DNA of 64,000 nt. Origin: JBMOOG01 sp049324535 (GTDB lineage Bacteria; Pseudomonadota; Alphaproteobacteria; Rhodobacterales; Rhodobacteraceae). Shown one piece after another: positions 1-8,531 of the stretch. The DNA is taken from positions 1 to 64,000 of the forward strand of contig JBMOOG010000010.1 in assembly GCA_049324535.1 (NCBI GenBank), written 5' to 3'. Each line of letters opens with the position of its first letter. The stretch's first letter is position 1. The notes under the pieces were generated by a model. It was not told the DNA's origin. It ran no database searches and saw nothing but the letters and a program-made list of their open reading frames with translations. The position numbers and the translations under genes are program-made.

Positions 1-126
1 GGTCTCCACCGGACCCAGATCGTTGATCGCCACGACCTCGATGTCCGTGCGACCCGATTCCACGATCGCCCGCAGAACGTTCCGACCGATCCGGCCAAAA
101 CCGTTGATCGCTACCTTCACCGTCAT
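1..126 (-). CDS. gap: glyceraldehyde-3-phosphate dehydrogenase, N-terminal 42 residues (cut by window edge)
   Basis: The ATG lies at 124-126 and the frame stays open to the window edge. The protein begins MTVKVAINGFGRIGRNVLRA, the N-terminal Rossmann segment of type I GAPDH, with the NAD-binding GFGRIGR motif at residues 9-15. The enzyme interconverts glyceraldehyde-3-phosphate and 1,3-bisphosphoglycerate in the cytosol. It lies immediately downstream of transketolase in a cbbF-cbbP-cbbT-gap order, the arrangement of the Rhodobacter form II Calvin operon, so it is probably the operon-linked copy (cbbG/gapB). The family is certain from the motif; the cbb assignment rests on context. Confidence 0.93.
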   Translation of the reverse strand, partial: MTVKVAINGFGRIGRNVLRAIVESGRTDIEVVAINDLGPVET

Positions 127-127
127 C

Positions 128-2110
128 TCACTTCCCCTTGTGCTTGCGGGCGGCATCGGCCACCGCGTCGGCCGTGATCCCGAAATGCCTGTAAAGCGCC
201 GGCGCCGGCGCCGAGGCGCCGAAGCCGGTCATGCCGACGAACCCGTCCTCGGGGCGCAGGAACAGGTCCCAGCCCTGGCGGATCGCCGCCTCGACGCCGA
301 CGCGCGGCGCGGTTCCCAGAACCGCGGCGCGATAGGCATCGTCCTGCGCCGCGAACAGCTCGAACGAGGGCGCCGAGACCACGGCGGCCCGGATCCCCTC
401 GGCCGCCAGCTGGTCGGCCGCGGCCAGCGCGATTTCCACCTCGGATCCGGTCGCGATCAGCGTCACGTCGCGGGTTCCCGGATCGCGCAGCAGATAGGCG
501 CCGCGCGCGGTCATGTTCTGGTCCACGCTGTCGCGCACCAGCGGCAGGTTCTGCCGGCTCAGCACCAGAAGAACCGGGGTCGATTTCGACGCCATGGCGA
601 TTTCCCAGGCCTCGGCCGTCTCGACCGCGTCACAGGGCCGGATCACGGTCAGGTTCGGGATCGCCCGCAGGCTGGCCAGATGCTCGACCGGCTGGTGCGT
701 CGGCCCGTCCTCGCCAAGGCCGATGCTGTCATGGGTCATCACGTAGACGACCGGCACGCCCATAAGCGCCGACAGCCGGATCGCCGGCCGCGCGTAGTCG
801 GCAAAGGCGAGGAAGGTGCCGCCGTAGGGTCGGAAGAGCCCGTGCAGCGCGATGCCGTTCATCGCCGCCGACATGCCGAGTTCGCGGATCCCGTAATGGA
901 TGTAGTTGCCCGAGAAGTCGTCGCGCGTGACCGACCGCATCCCCTTGGACCGGGTGAGGTTCGACCCCGTGAGGTCGGCCGAGCCGCCGACGGTGAAGGG
1001 CAGCGCGCCGTTGACGACGCCCAGCGCCATCTCGCTGGCCTTGCGGGTCGCGACCTTGGGCTTGTCGGCCATAAGCTCGGCCTTGTAGGCCGCCATCGGC
1101 GCGGCGAGCGGCGCGGCGTCGCAGGCGATCGCGACCGCGAAGGCCTCGGCGGCGCCGGAGCGGTTCAGCCGGTCCTTCCACGCCCGGTGCGCGGCCGCGC
1201 CGCGCGCCGCCACCTTCGCCCAGGCCGCGTAGACCTCGGCGGGGATCTCGAAGGGGGCGTGCGACCAGCCCAGATGCTTGCGGGCGGCCGCGATCTCGTC
1301 CGCCCCGAGCGGGGCGCCGTGCACGTCATGGCCGCCCTGCTTGTTCGGCGCGCCGAAGCCGATGATGGTGCGGCAGGCGATCATCGAGGGGCGCGGGTCG
1401 CGGCGCGCTTCCTCGATCGCATCGGCGATCTCGGTCGCGTTGTGCCCGTCGCAGGACAGCACATGCCAGCCGGCGGCGGCGAAGCGGGCCTTCTGGTCGG
1501 TCGAGGTGGACAGGTCGGTGTCGCCGTCGATGGTGATCCGGTTGTCGTCCCACAGCACGATCAGCCGGCCGAGGCCGAGGTGGCCGGCCATGTCGATCGC
1601 CTCGTGGCTGATGCCCTCCATCAGGCAGCCGTCCCCGGCGATCACATAGGTGTAGTGATCGACCAGATCGCCGAAGCGCGCGGCGCCCATCCGCTCGGCC
1701 AGGGCCATGCCGACCGCGGTGGCGATCCCCTGGCCCAGCGGGCCGGTCGTGGTCTCGACGCCCTGGGCGTGGCCGTATTCGGGGTGCCCGGCGGTACGCG
1801 AGCCAAGCTGGCGGAACGCCCGGAGCTGGTCCATCCCCATGTCCGGATAGCCAAGCAGGTGGTTGATGGCATAGAGCAGCATCGACCCATGCCCGGCCGA
1901 CAGCACGAAGCGGTCGCGGTTCGGCCAGTCGTGCGCCGCCGGGTCCAGCGTGATGAAGCGGTTGAAGAGCACGGTCGCCACATCGGCCATGCCCATCGGC
2001 ATGCCCGGGTGGCCCGAGTTCGCGGCCTGGACCGCATCCATCGCCAGCGCGCGGATCGCGTTGGCCATCGTCCGTTCGTCGGCGGGGGTGACTTGGGTGT
2101 TCATGTCCAT
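128..2110 (-). CDS. cbbT: transketolase (Calvin-cycle copy)
   Basis: A full-length transketolase of about 660 aa. It transfers two-carbon ketol units between sugar phosphates, using thiamine diphosphate, to regenerate pentoses in the Calvin and pentose phosphate pathways. Residues 31-40 (NSGHPGMPMG) form the conserved N-terminal substrate/TPP region. The TPP and metal motif begins GDG at 159-161 (GDGCLMEG). The middle pyrimidine domain and C-terminal domain follow. Two in-frame Met codons lie at the start (M1 and M3) and both are plausible. It starts 3 bases after the cbbP stop and ends 1 base before gap, so it is embedded in the cbb operon. Confidence 0.95.
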   Translation of the reverse strand: MDMNTQVTPADERTMANAIRALAMDAVQAANSGHPGMPMGMADVATVLFNRFITLDPAAHDWPNRDRFVLSAGHGSMLLYAINHLLGYPDMGMDQLRAFRQLGSRTAGHPEYGHAQGVETTTGPLGQGIATAVGMALAERMGAARFGDLVDHYTYVIAGDGCLMEGISHEAIDMAGHLGLGRLIVLWDDNRITIDGDTDLSTSTDQKARFAAAGWHVLSCDGHNATEIADAIEEARRDPRPSMIACRTIIGFGAPNKQGGHDVHGAPLGADEIAAARKHLGWSHAPFEIPAEVYAAWAKVAARGAAAHRAWKDRLNRSGAAEAFAVAIACDAAPLAAPMAAYKAELMADKPKVATRKASEMALGVVNGALPFTVGGSADLTGSNLTRSKGMRSVTRDDFSGNYIHYGIRELGMSAAMNGIALHGLFRPYGGTFLAFADYARPAIRLSALMGVPVVYVMTHDSIGLGEDGPTHQPVEHLASLRAIPNLTVIRPCDAVETAEAWEIAMASKSTPVLLVLSRQNLPLVRDSVDQNMTARGAYLLRDPGTRDVTLIATGSEVEIALAAADQLAAEGIRAAVVSAPSFELFAAQDDAYRAAVLGTAPRVGVEAAIRQGWDLFLRPEDGFVGMTGFGASAPAPALYRHFGITADAVADAARKHKGK

Positions 2111-2113
2111 TCC

Positions 2114-2986
2114 TCAGGCGCGCTTGGAATCGCGGACCAGCCGCTCGATCAGCGGGGTCAGGATCAGCTGCATGGCGAGATCGAGCTTGTTGCCCGGGAT
2201 GACGATCGAGTTCGCCCGGCTCATCCACGACCCGTGGATCATGGCGGTCAGATAGGGGAAGTCGATGCCGCGGGGGCTCTTGAAGCGGATGACGACCAGG
2301 CTTTCGTCCGGGGTCGGGATCCAGCGCGCGATGAAGGGGTTCGAGGTGTCGACCACCGGCACGCGCTGGAAGTTGATGTCGGTCTCCGAGAACTGCGGCA
2401 CGATGCAGTGCACATAGGCGTGCATGCGGCGCAGGATCACGTCGGTGACCGCCTCGGTCGAATAGCCGCGCTGGGCGCGGTCGCGGTGGATCTTCTGGAT
2501 CCATTCGAGGTTGACGACCGGCACCACACCGATCTTGAGGTCCGCCAGCGCGGCAAGGTTCACCTTGTCGTTGACCACCGCCCCGTGCAGGCCCTCGTAG
2601 AAGAGCACGTCAGCCCCGTCCTCGAAGGCCGTCCACTCGGTGAACTTGCCCGGCGCCACGCCGAACCGTTCGGCCTCCTTGTCGTCGTGGACGTAATGCC
2701 GGGTGCGGCCCTTGCCGGTCTCGCCGAATTCGCGGAACACCCGCTCCAGCTCCTCGAGCTCGTTGGCCTCGTAGGAGAAGTGCGAGAAGGTCGCGTCGCC
2801 CTCGGCGTAGCGCTTTTCCAGCTCGGCCTTCATCGCCATGCGGTCGTAGCGGTGGAAGGCGTCGCCCTCGATCGAGACCGCCTTGATGCCTTCGCGGCGG
2901 AAGATCTGGTCGAAGGTGTTCTTGACGGTGGTCGTCCCCGCGCCCGAGGAGCCGGTGACCGAGATGATGGGATGCTTCTTGCTCAT
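2114..2986 (-). CDS. cbbP: phosphoribulokinase
   Basis: Phosphoribulokinase makes ribulose-1,5-bisphosphate, the CO2 acceptor of RuBisCO, from ribulose-5-phosphate and ATP, and is diagnostic for the Calvin cycle. I start it at the Met beginning MSKKHPIISVTGSSGAG, giving 290 aa, the usual length of the bacterial octameric class. A longer frame adds an unconserved N-terminus that would overlap cbbF. The P-loop GSSGAGTTT sits at residues 12-20. It lies between cbbF and cbbT with almost no spacing, so co-transcription is very likely. Confidence 0.95.
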   Translation of the reverse strand: MSKKHPIISVTGSSGAGTTTVKNTFDQIFRREGIKAVSIEGDAFHRYDRMAMKAELEKRYAEGDATFSHFSYEANELEELERVFREFGETGKGRTRHYVHDDKEAERFGVAPGKFTEWTAFEDGADVLFYEGLHGAVVNDKVNLAALADLKIGVVPVVNLEWIQKIHRDRAQRGYSTEAVTDVILRRMHAYVHCIVPQFSETDINFQRVPVVDTSNPFIARWIPTPDESLVVIRFKSPRGIDFPYLTAMIHGSWMSRANSIVIPGNKLDLAMQLILTPLIERLVRDSKRA

Positions 2987-2993
2987 GATGTCC

Positions 2994-4001
2994 TCAGCTC
3001 CGGAACAGGCCACGCTTGCCGAACAGGGGCGCGGTCTCATCTTCGGGAAGATCGTGATAGGCGGCGACTCGGGCGACCTTCTCGGCGCTGCCGAACACCA
3101 GGGGCGTGCGGGCGTGCAGCCGGTCGGGCACCTGCCCGAGGATCGGGTCGATGCCGTCGGTGGCGCCCCCGCCCGCCTGGGTGATGACGAAGGCGATGGG
3201 CGCGCATTCGTAGATCATGCGCAGCCGGCCACGCTCGTATCCCTTCCGGTCGTCGGACGGGTACAGGAAGATGCCGCCCCGGGTCAGGATGCGGTGGGTT
3301 TCCGCCACCAGCGACGCGACCCAGCGCATGTTGAAGTTGCGCCCGCGCGGACCCTCCGCGCCGGCGACGCAATCGTCGATGTAGGCGCGGATCGGGCGCG
3401 ACCAGTGCCGGTAGTTCGAAGCGTTGATCGCGAACTCGTTCGACTGGGGCGGAACCCTGAGGTCGCGCGCCACCAGGGTGAAGCGCCCCGTCGCGGGATC
3501 GAGCACGTATTTCAGCACGCCCGCGCCGAAGGTCACGACGAGGCAGGTCTGCGGCCCGTAGATCACGTAGCCGCCGGCCAGCATGTCGGTGCCCTTGCGC
3601 AGGAAGGTCGCCTCGGGCGTGTCCTCGGCCGGCATGATCGAGAAGATGGTGCCGATCGACACGTTCACGTCGATGTTGCTCGATCCGTCGAGCGGGTCGA
3701 TGGCGATTCCGAGCGTGCCGGCCGGATTGATCGTGACCGCCTGATCCTGTTCCTCGGACGCATAGAAGCGCACATCGGAACCGGCGAGCTCGGCCATGAA
3801 GGCCTCGTCGCAGATGACGTCGAGCGCCTTCTGGGCATCGCCGTCGGTGTTGGTGCCCATGGCGGCGCCCAGCTCTTCGTCGATTCCTGCCCGGGCGATC
3901 CGGTTCGCGATCGCGGCGGCGACGCCGGCGAGGCGTCCCATCACGTCACGCAGCGCGGCAGGAACTTCCGCGCCCGCAAACTGCTGGCGAACGACTTGCA
4001 C
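2994..4001 (-). CDS. cbbF: class I fructose-1,6-bisphosphatase
   Basis: This enzyme dephosphorylates fructose-1,6-bisphosphate (in Calvin operons often sedoheptulose-1,7-bisphosphate too). The metal-binding motif DPLDGSSNID is at about residues 102-111, and the acidic ASEEQD stretch at about 81-86. I choose the GTG at 3999-4001 because an excellent Shine-Dalgarno (GGAGGTGA on the minus strand, 4006-4013) precedes it at ideal spacing, giving 335 aa. In-frame ATGs at 4019 and 4046 would place that ribosome site inside the coding region. It is the first gene of the cbb operon, divergent from cbbR. Confidence 0.93.
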   Translation of the reverse strand: MQVVRQQFAGAEVPAALRDVMGRLAGVAAAIANRIARAGIDEELGAAMGTNTDGDAQKALDVICDEAFMAELAGSDVRFYASEEQDQAVTINPAGTLGIAIDPLDGSSNIDVNVSIGTIFSIMPAEDTPEATFLRKGTDMLAGGYVIYGPQTCLVVTFGAGVLKYVLDPATGRFTLVARDLRVPPQSNEFAINASNYRHWSRPIRAYIDDCVAGAEGPRGRNFNMRWVASLVAETHRILTRGGIFLYPSDDRKGYERGRLRMIYECAPIAFVITQAGGGATDGIDPILGQVPDRLHARTPLVFGSAEKVARVAAYHDLPEDETAPLFGKRGLFRS

Positions 4002-4098
4002 GATGTCACCTCCCGTCATCAGCGAGTCGTGGATCACATTGCGCAAGTCGTCTTTTCGTGGAATTTAATCTTTCTGAAAATCTATTCAGGAATCTGGA
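4002..4098. promoter_or_regulatory. cbbF/cbbR divergent control region with LysR-type inverted repeat
   Basis: This is the only gap between the divergent cbbR gene and the cbb operon. It is much more AT-rich than its surroundings. An inverted repeat CTGAA-N6-TTCAG occupies 4074-4089, inside a larger T/A-rich block at 4061-4092. LysR-type regulators bind T-N11-A inverted repeats between themselves and their target, and CbbR is known to do so. Assigning this repeat to CbbR is an inference from position and form. Confidence 0.6.
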
Positions 4099-5022
4099 AT
4101 GAACTGGGCGAAGACCATTACGATCAAGCAGTTGCGGGCGCTTCAGGCCGTCGCCGACTGCGGCACTTTGACCGCGGCCGCGGCGCGGCTGAACCTCAGC
4201 ACGCCGGCGGTGCACAGCCAGATCCGCGCTCTCGAGGCGGCGATCGGCACCGGACTGTTCGACCGGACGGGCGACACCGGCCGGTTTGCCCTGACCGCCG
4301 AGGGCACGGTGATGCTGTCGGCGGCCGCGCGGGTGGGCAATGCCCTGGCGCTGGCGGCGGACCAGATCGCCGCGATGCGGCGCGGGCTGTCCGGCCGGGT
4401 GACGCTGGGCGTCGTCTCGACCGCCAAGTATTTCGCGCCGCGCCTCGTCCGGACGCTCAAGGAACAGAACCCGAACCTGGAGATTGCCCTCAGGGTCGCC
4501 AACCGCGAGGGGGTGATCGCCGATCTCGACACTCAGGCGATCGATCTGGCGATCATGGGCCGGCCGCCGCGCTTTCCGCCGGTCACGGCCGACCCGCTGG
4601 GTCCGCATCCGCATGGCATCGTGGCACCGCTTGACCATCCGCTGGCCGGACGCCGGTTCCTGACCGCGTCCGACCTCTTGCCCGAGACCTTCCTGGCCCG
4701 CGAGACGGGCTCGGGTACCCGGATTCTGATGACGCGCTACCTGGACCGGATCGGCGAGGGTCAGACCGTGACCCTGGTCGAGATGGATTCGAACGAGACG
4801 ATCAAGCAGGCGGTGATCGCCGGTCTGGGCATCGCCTTCGTGTCCCTGCACACGGTCATGGATGAACTGCATGCGGGGAGGCTTGTCCTTCTGGACGCGC
4901 CGGACCTGCCGATGGTGCGGCACTGGTTCCTGGTCAGCCCGGAAGCGATCGACCTGTCCGCCGCGGCCCGCATCGTCCGCAACCACATCCTGGCGATGAA
5001 CGGGGGGTTCCTGCCGCGATGA
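4099..5022 (+). CDS. cbbR: LysR-type regulator of the cbb operon
   Basis: A 307-aa LysR-type transcription factor. The N-terminal winged helix (about residues 7-66) carries the signature ALQAVADCGTLTAAAARLNLS followed by the recognition helix TPAVHSQIRALE. The C-terminal periplasmic-binding-like effector domain follows (about 95-300). It lies head to head with cbbF, the standard position of CbbR, which activates Calvin genes in response to metabolites such as RuBP and NADPH. The stop overlaps the start of the next gene by four bases (ATGA), so the two are translationally coupled. Confidence 0.9.
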   Translation: MNWAKTITIKQLRALQAVADCGTLTAAAARLNLSTPAVHSQIRALEAAIGTGLFDRTGDTGRFALTAEGTVMLSAAARVGNALALAADQIAAMRRGLSGRVTLGVVSTAKYFAPRLVRTLKEQNPNLEIALRVANREGVIADLDTQAIDLAIMGRPPRFPPVTADPLGPHPHGIVAPLDHPLAGRRFLTASDLLPETFLARETGSGTRILMTRYLDRIGEGQTVTLVEMDSNETIKQAVIAGLGIAFVSLHTVMDELHAGRLVLLDAPDLPMVRHWFLVSPEAIDLSAAARIVRNHILAMNGGFLPR

Positions 5023-5459
5023 CCGACCGGACCGGCACGACCGTCACGCCCGAGCTGCTGGCGGCCTACGAGGCCACCGACTATGCGATCGCCGCCGATC
5101 CCGGCGCCGTGGCGCGGCCGGGCGTGCCTTCGGTCGAGGTCGATGCGCTCCTGTCGCGGTTCGGGGTCCGGACGGCGGCCGTCCTCACCGCGTGGAATCC
5201 CCTGAGCCAGACCACCCCCCCGGCCGAGAACGCCGCGGCGCAGGCGCGGCTTGTGGCGCGGCTCCGCGCCGAAGGATTGCCGACGCTTCCGGCCGAGGGG
5301 CGGGGCCGCGACGGAACCTGGCCCCCCGAGGAAAGCCTCTGCATCCTCGGCATCGAAATGGAGGCGGCGCACCGGATGGCCGGCGACTTCCGTCAGGCCG
5401 CCTTTCTCTGGCTGGAGACCGGGCTCCCCCCGCGCGTGGTGCTGACGCGCCGGGCGTGA
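5019..5459 (+). CDS. DUF3293 domain protein
   Basis: A 146-aa soluble protein recognised as DUF3293 by the central block AAVLTAWNPLSQ (about residues 52-63), a basic QARLVARLRAEGL helix, and PAEGRGRDGTWPPEESL. No catalytic role is known for the family and I see no signal peptide or membrane segment. The ATG overlaps the cbbR stop (ATGA), so expression should follow cbbR. It is read toward the convergent tRNA-Lys gene, with a bidirectional hairpin between them. Confidence 0.75.
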   Translation: MTDRTGTTVTPELLAAYEATDYAIAADPGAVARPGVPSVEVDALLSRFGVRTAAVLTAWNPLSQTTPPAENAAAQARLVARLRAEGLPTLPAEGRGRDGTWPPEESLCILGIEMEAAHRMAGDFRQAAFLWLETGLPPRVVLTRRA

Positions 5460-5508
5460 CGGCGGGGCGTGACGGAAGGGCGCTAGGCGGGGCGGCCCGG
5501 AAACGGAA

Positions 5509-5534
5509 AACCCCGGGCGATCACGCCCGGGGTT
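5509..5534. terminator. bidirectional rho-independent terminator
   Basis: A perfect 11-bp stem (AACCCCGGGCG / CGCCCGGGGTT) with a 4-base loop. On the minus strand it is followed by TTTT, so it best fits the 3' end of the tRNA-Lys transcript. It also lies just past the DUF3293 gene on the plus strand. Confidence 0.75.
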
Positions 5535-5543
5535 CCGGAATTC

Positions 5544-5618
5544 TGGTGAGCGGGGTGGGGATCGAACCCACGGCCAGTTGATTAAAAGTCAACTGCTCTA
5601 CCACTGAGCTACCCGCCC
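5544..5618 (-). tRNA. tRNA-Lys (anticodon TTT)
   Basis: Read on the minus strand, the 75-nt sequence folds as a complete cloverleaf. It has a 7-bp acceptor (GGGCGGG with CCCGCTC, one G-U pair), a D arm TAGCTCAGTGGTAGAGC, an anticodon arm whose loop carries TTT, a T arm GTGGGTTCGATCCCCAC, and an encoded 3' CCA. TTT reads AAA/AAG lysine codons. A promoter-like TTGACC-N17-TAAAGA lies upstream and a strong hairpin terminator downstream. Confidence 0.97.
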
Positions 5619-5664
5619 GACGTTGCGCCCGGCCCGGCAAAAGCCCGGCCCGGCACAGGGCGCC

Positions 5665-5693
5665 TCTTTAGGAATACTGCCGGGAACGGTCAA
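5665..5693 (-). promoter_or_regulatory. sigma-70-type promoter for tRNA-Lys
   Basis: On the minus strand TTGACC (5688-5693) is separated by 17 bases from TAAAGA (5665-5670). The -10 element lies about 47 bases upstream of the mature tRNA 5' end. This resembles a housekeeping promoter and sits in the only gap between tRNA-Lys and divergent dapF. Confidence 0.5.
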
Positions 5694-5758
5694 GGGCAAT
5701 TCGCGGCAAACCTGCGGCCCACTGGCAGAATCCCCGGCGCGGCGCTATATCGCCCGGC

Positions 5759-6598
5759 ATGGAACGCACCCAGCCGAACCACGGTCTGCGCTTTCTCAAG
5801 ATGCACGGCGCGGGCAACGACTTCGTGATCCTCGATTCCCGGGGACGCGAAGCCGTGACCACACCGGGGCTCGCCGGGGCGATCGGCGACCGGCACAAGG
5901 GCGTCGGGTTCGACCAGCTTGCCGAGATCCGCGACTGCGCCGAGGCCGACATCGCGCTGGACTTCTGGAACAGTGACGGCTCGATCGCCGGGGCCTGCGG
6001 CAACGCCACGCGCTGCGTGGCCGATCGCGTGATGGCCGAGGCCGGGCGGGCGACGCTGACCATCCGCACGCTCTGCGGCGTGCTGCACGCCCGGCGGCTG
6101 GAAGGCGGCCAGGTGGCGGTGAACATGGGGCATCCGCAGCTCGAATGGGCCGAGGTGCCGCTCGCGCACGCCGCCGACACGCTGCACCTGCCGCTTGCGG
6201 GCGATCCGGCGGCGGTCGGCATGGGCAATCCGCATTGCGTGTTCTTCGTCCCCGACGCCGAGGCGGTGGCCCTTGCCTCGATCGGCCCGCAGGTCGAGCA
6301 CGACCCGCTGTTTCCCGAACGCACGAATGTCGAATTCGCCTCGGTCATCGGTCCCGACCGGCTGCGGATGCGGGTCTGGGAGCGCGGCACGGGCATCACG
6401 CTGGCCTGCGGCTCGGGCGCCTGCGCGACTGCGGTCGCGGCGCATCTTCGCGGCCTGACCGGGCGTTCGGTCACGCTCGAGGTGGACGGCGGCACGCTGG
6501 CCGTGGACTGGCAGGCGGATGGCGTGTGGCTGACCGGACCGGTCGCGCGGGTCTTCGACGGCGTCCTGTCCCCGGACTTTCTGGCAGCGCACGGATGA
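5759..6598 (+). CDS. dapF: diaminopimelate epimerase
   Basis: A 279-aa enzyme that converts LL- to meso-diaminopimelate for lysine and peptidoglycan synthesis. Both catalytic cysteines are present: Cys80 in NSDGSIAGACGNATRC and Cys217 in RGTGITLACGSGACA. The N-terminal KMHGAGNDFV motif is at residues 14-23. A later Met at residue 15 is possible but would cut into this motif's lead-in. The stop overlaps the mtaB start (ATGA), indicating a two-gene operon. Confidence 0.96.
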   Translation: MERTQPNHGLRFLKMHGAGNDFVILDSRGREAVTTPGLAGAIGDRHKGVGFDQLAEIRDCAEADIALDFWNSDGSIAGACGNATRCVADRVMAEAGRATLTIRTLCGVLHARRLEGGQVAVNMGHPQLEWAEVPLAHAADTLHLPLAGDPAAVGMGNPHCVFFVPDAEAVALASIGPQVEHDPLFPERTNVEFASVIGPDRLRMRVWERGTGITLACGSGACATAVAAHLRGLTGRSVTLEVDGGTLAVDWQADGVWLTGPVARVFDGVLSPDFLAAHG

Positions 6599-7857
6599 CC
6601 GGCGCCCGCCCGCCCATCCTTGCCACGCTCGGCTGCCGGCTCAACGCCTACGAGAGCGAGGCGATGAAGGACCTTGCCGAACAGGCGGGGCTGACCGGCG
6701 CGGTCATCGTCAACACCTGCGCCGTCACCGCCGAGGCGGTGCGCAAGGCCCGGCAGGAAATCCGCCGGCTTGCGCGCGAAAACCCCGGCGCGCCGGTCAT
6801 CGTCACCGGCTGTGCGGCCCAGACCGAGCCGCAGACCTTCGCCGCCATGCCCGAGGTGACGAAGGTCATCGGCAACCACGAGAAGATGCAGCGGGAGACC
6901 TGGGACCGTCTCGCCGCCCCCGACCTGATCGGCGCGACCGAGAAGGTTCTGGTCGACGACATCATGTCCGTGCGCGAAACCGCCGGCCACCTGATCGACG
7001 GATTCGGCCGGCACCGGGCCTATGTGCAGGTCCAGAACGGTTGCGACCATCGCTGCACCTTCTGCATCATTCCCTATGGCCGCGGCAATTCGCGGTCGGT
7101 CCCGGCGGGTGTGGTCGTGGACCAGATCCGCCGTCTGGTGGACCGCGGTTTCAGCGAAGTGGTGCTGACCGGGGTGGATCTCACCTCCTGGGGCGCCGAT
7201 CTGCCGGGCGCGCCGCGGCTGGGCGATCTGGTGATGCGCATCCTGCGGCTGGTGCCGGACCTGCCCCGGCTGCGGATCAGCTCGATCGACAGCATCGAGG
7301 CGGACGAGAACCTGATGCTGGCCGTCGCCACCGAACCCCGGCTGATGCCCCACCTGCACCTGTCGCTCCAGCACGGGGACGACCTGATCCTGAAGCGGAT
7401 GAAGCGCCGGCACCTGCGCGACGACGCGATCCGCTTCTGCGAGGAGGCGCGTCGCCTGCGCCCCGACATCGTGTTCGGGGCCGACATCATCGCCGGCTTC
7501 CCAACCGAGACCGAGGCGATGTTCGCGAATTCGCTGCGTCTGGTCGAGGAGTGCGGGCTCACCTTCCTGCACGTCTTTCCGTTCTCGGCCCGGAGCGGCA
7601 CGCCGGCGGCGCGGATGCCGCGCGTCCCGGGCCCCGCGATCCGCGAGCGTGCGGCCCGCCTGCGCGCGGCGGGCGATGCGGCGCTGGCGCGTCACCTCGA
7701 TTCCCAGGTCGGGCGGCAGCACCGCATCCTGACCGAGGGGCCGCGGCTGGGGCGCACCGAGCAGTTCACCGAAGTGGTCTTCGCCGAGGACAGGCCCGAA
7801 GGGGCGATCCTGACCCTGCGGATCACCGGGCAGGACGGCACGCGCCTCGCGGCCTGA
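6595..7857 (+). CDS. mtaB: tRNA N6-threonylcarbamoyladenosine methylthiotransferase
   Basis: A 420-aa radical-SAM methylthiotransferase that adds a methylthio group to t6A37 of ANN-decoding tRNAs. The N-terminal UPF0004 domain has its three cluster cysteines in TLGCRLN (Cys14), NTCAVT and TGCAAQ. The radical SAM core has CDHRCTFC at about 150-157. The opening TLGCRLN and the short linker match MtaB better than MiaB or RimO. I start at the ATG overlapping the dapF stop; a longer frame upstream only overlays dapF. Confidence 0.93.
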   Translation: MTGARPPILATLGCRLNAYESEAMKDLAEQAGLTGAVIVNTCAVTAEAVRKARQEIRRLARENPGAPVIVTGCAAQTEPQTFAAMPEVTKVIGNHEKMQRETWDRLAAPDLIGATEKVLVDDIMSVRETAGHLIDGFGRHRAYVQVQNGCDHRCTFCIIPYGRGNSRSVPAGVVVDQIRRLVDRGFSEVVLTGVDLTSWGADLPGAPRLGDLVMRILRLVPDLPRLRISSIDSIEADENLMLAVATEPRLMPHLHLSLQHGDDLILKRMKRRHLRDDAIRFCEEARRLRPDIVFGADIIAGFPTETEAMFANSLRLVEECGLTFLHVFPFSARSGTPAARMPRVPGPAIRERAARLRAAGDAALARHLDSQVGRQHRILTEGPRLGRTEQFTEVVFAEDRPEGAILTLRITGQDGTRLAA

Positions 7858-7990
7858 CTCGCGGCACGAGCGGCCGGCCGAAGCGCCTTTTCCTGCATCC
7901 CGGGCCCGTACTGACCTGAGTAAATGACCCCGGCCGCAAACAGCCCCACGCTTCCATCCGGGAGACGCGCCTTTGGGGGAGGAGAACCCG

Positions 7991-8398
7991 ATGGCTACCA
8001 GACTTGCAGTGTCTCTTGTTGTGGCGAGTGCCTTGTCGGTCTCTCTGGCGCATGCGGAGGGGGCTGACGTGGGGAAGGGGCTCTTCGACGACTCCTGTGC
8101 GGCCTGTCACGGGGCTTCCGGCAAGGGAGACGGGGACATGGCGGGCGTGATGACGATCCCGGCGCCGAACCTGACCATGCTTTCGGCGGGCAACGGCGGG
8201 GTCTTTCCGATGCTGAAGGTCATTCATGTGATCGACGGCCGGACCGGCGTGCGCGCCCATGGCGGGCCGATGCCGGTGTTCGGGCGGGTCTTCTCCGAGA
8301 ACATGATGGACCAAGGCACGGACTACGCTTCGGTCCTGGATACGCGCGGGCGGGTGCTTTCGCTCGCGATGTATCTGGAATCGATCCAGGCGAAGTGA
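7991..8398 (+). CDS. small secreted c-type cytochrome
   Basis: A 135-aa protein with a signal peptide (residues 1 to about 22, MATRLAVSLVVASALSVSLA then HA). One heme-attachment motif CAACH is followed by a Met-containing segment (GGPMPVFG) likely to provide the sixth heme ligand. It would act in the periplasm as an electron carrier. I start at the ATG at 7991 behind GGGGGAGGAGAA, which gives a clean signal peptide. A Met six codons earlier has no comparable ribosome site. The gene stands alone between mtaB and a hairpin terminator. Confidence 0.85.
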   Translation: MATRLAVSLVVASALSVSLAHAEGADVGKGLFDDSCAACHGASGKGDGDMAGVMTIPAPNLTMLSAGNGGVFPMLKVIHVIDGRTGVRAHGGPMPVFGRVFSENMMDQGTDYASVLDTRGRVLSLAMYLESIQAK

Positions 8399-8404
8399 CG
8401 ACCT

Positions 8405-8439
8405 GCCCTCGCGGGGTCCGGCTTCTTCCCCGCGAGGGC
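8405..8439 (+). terminator. hairpin after the cytochrome c gene
   Basis: A perfect 12-bp inverted repeat (GCCCTCGCGGGG / CCCCGCGAGGGC) with an 11-base loop starts 7 bases after the stop. It lacks a clear U tract, so it may act as a weak terminator or a 3' stability hairpin. Confidence 0.55.
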
Positions 8440-8531
8440 ACCTTGCGCCCGACTCTCGGCCCAGCGCGGCTCGGGTGGACAGGCGCGGGGCCAGGACCTA
8501 GGCTCGGCCCGCGCGAACAGGAGCCACGCCC

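Noticed and set aside
23..3184. Plus-strand open frame of over 1,000 codons
   Set aside because: It is antisense to gap, cbbT and cbbP. Its protein is Arg/Gly/His-rich with no recognisable domain, a GC-rich shadow.
5192..5581. Plus-strand frame overlapping the DUF3293 gene
   Set aside because: It runs through the terminator and into tRNA-Lys; DUF3293 in the other frame is recognised.
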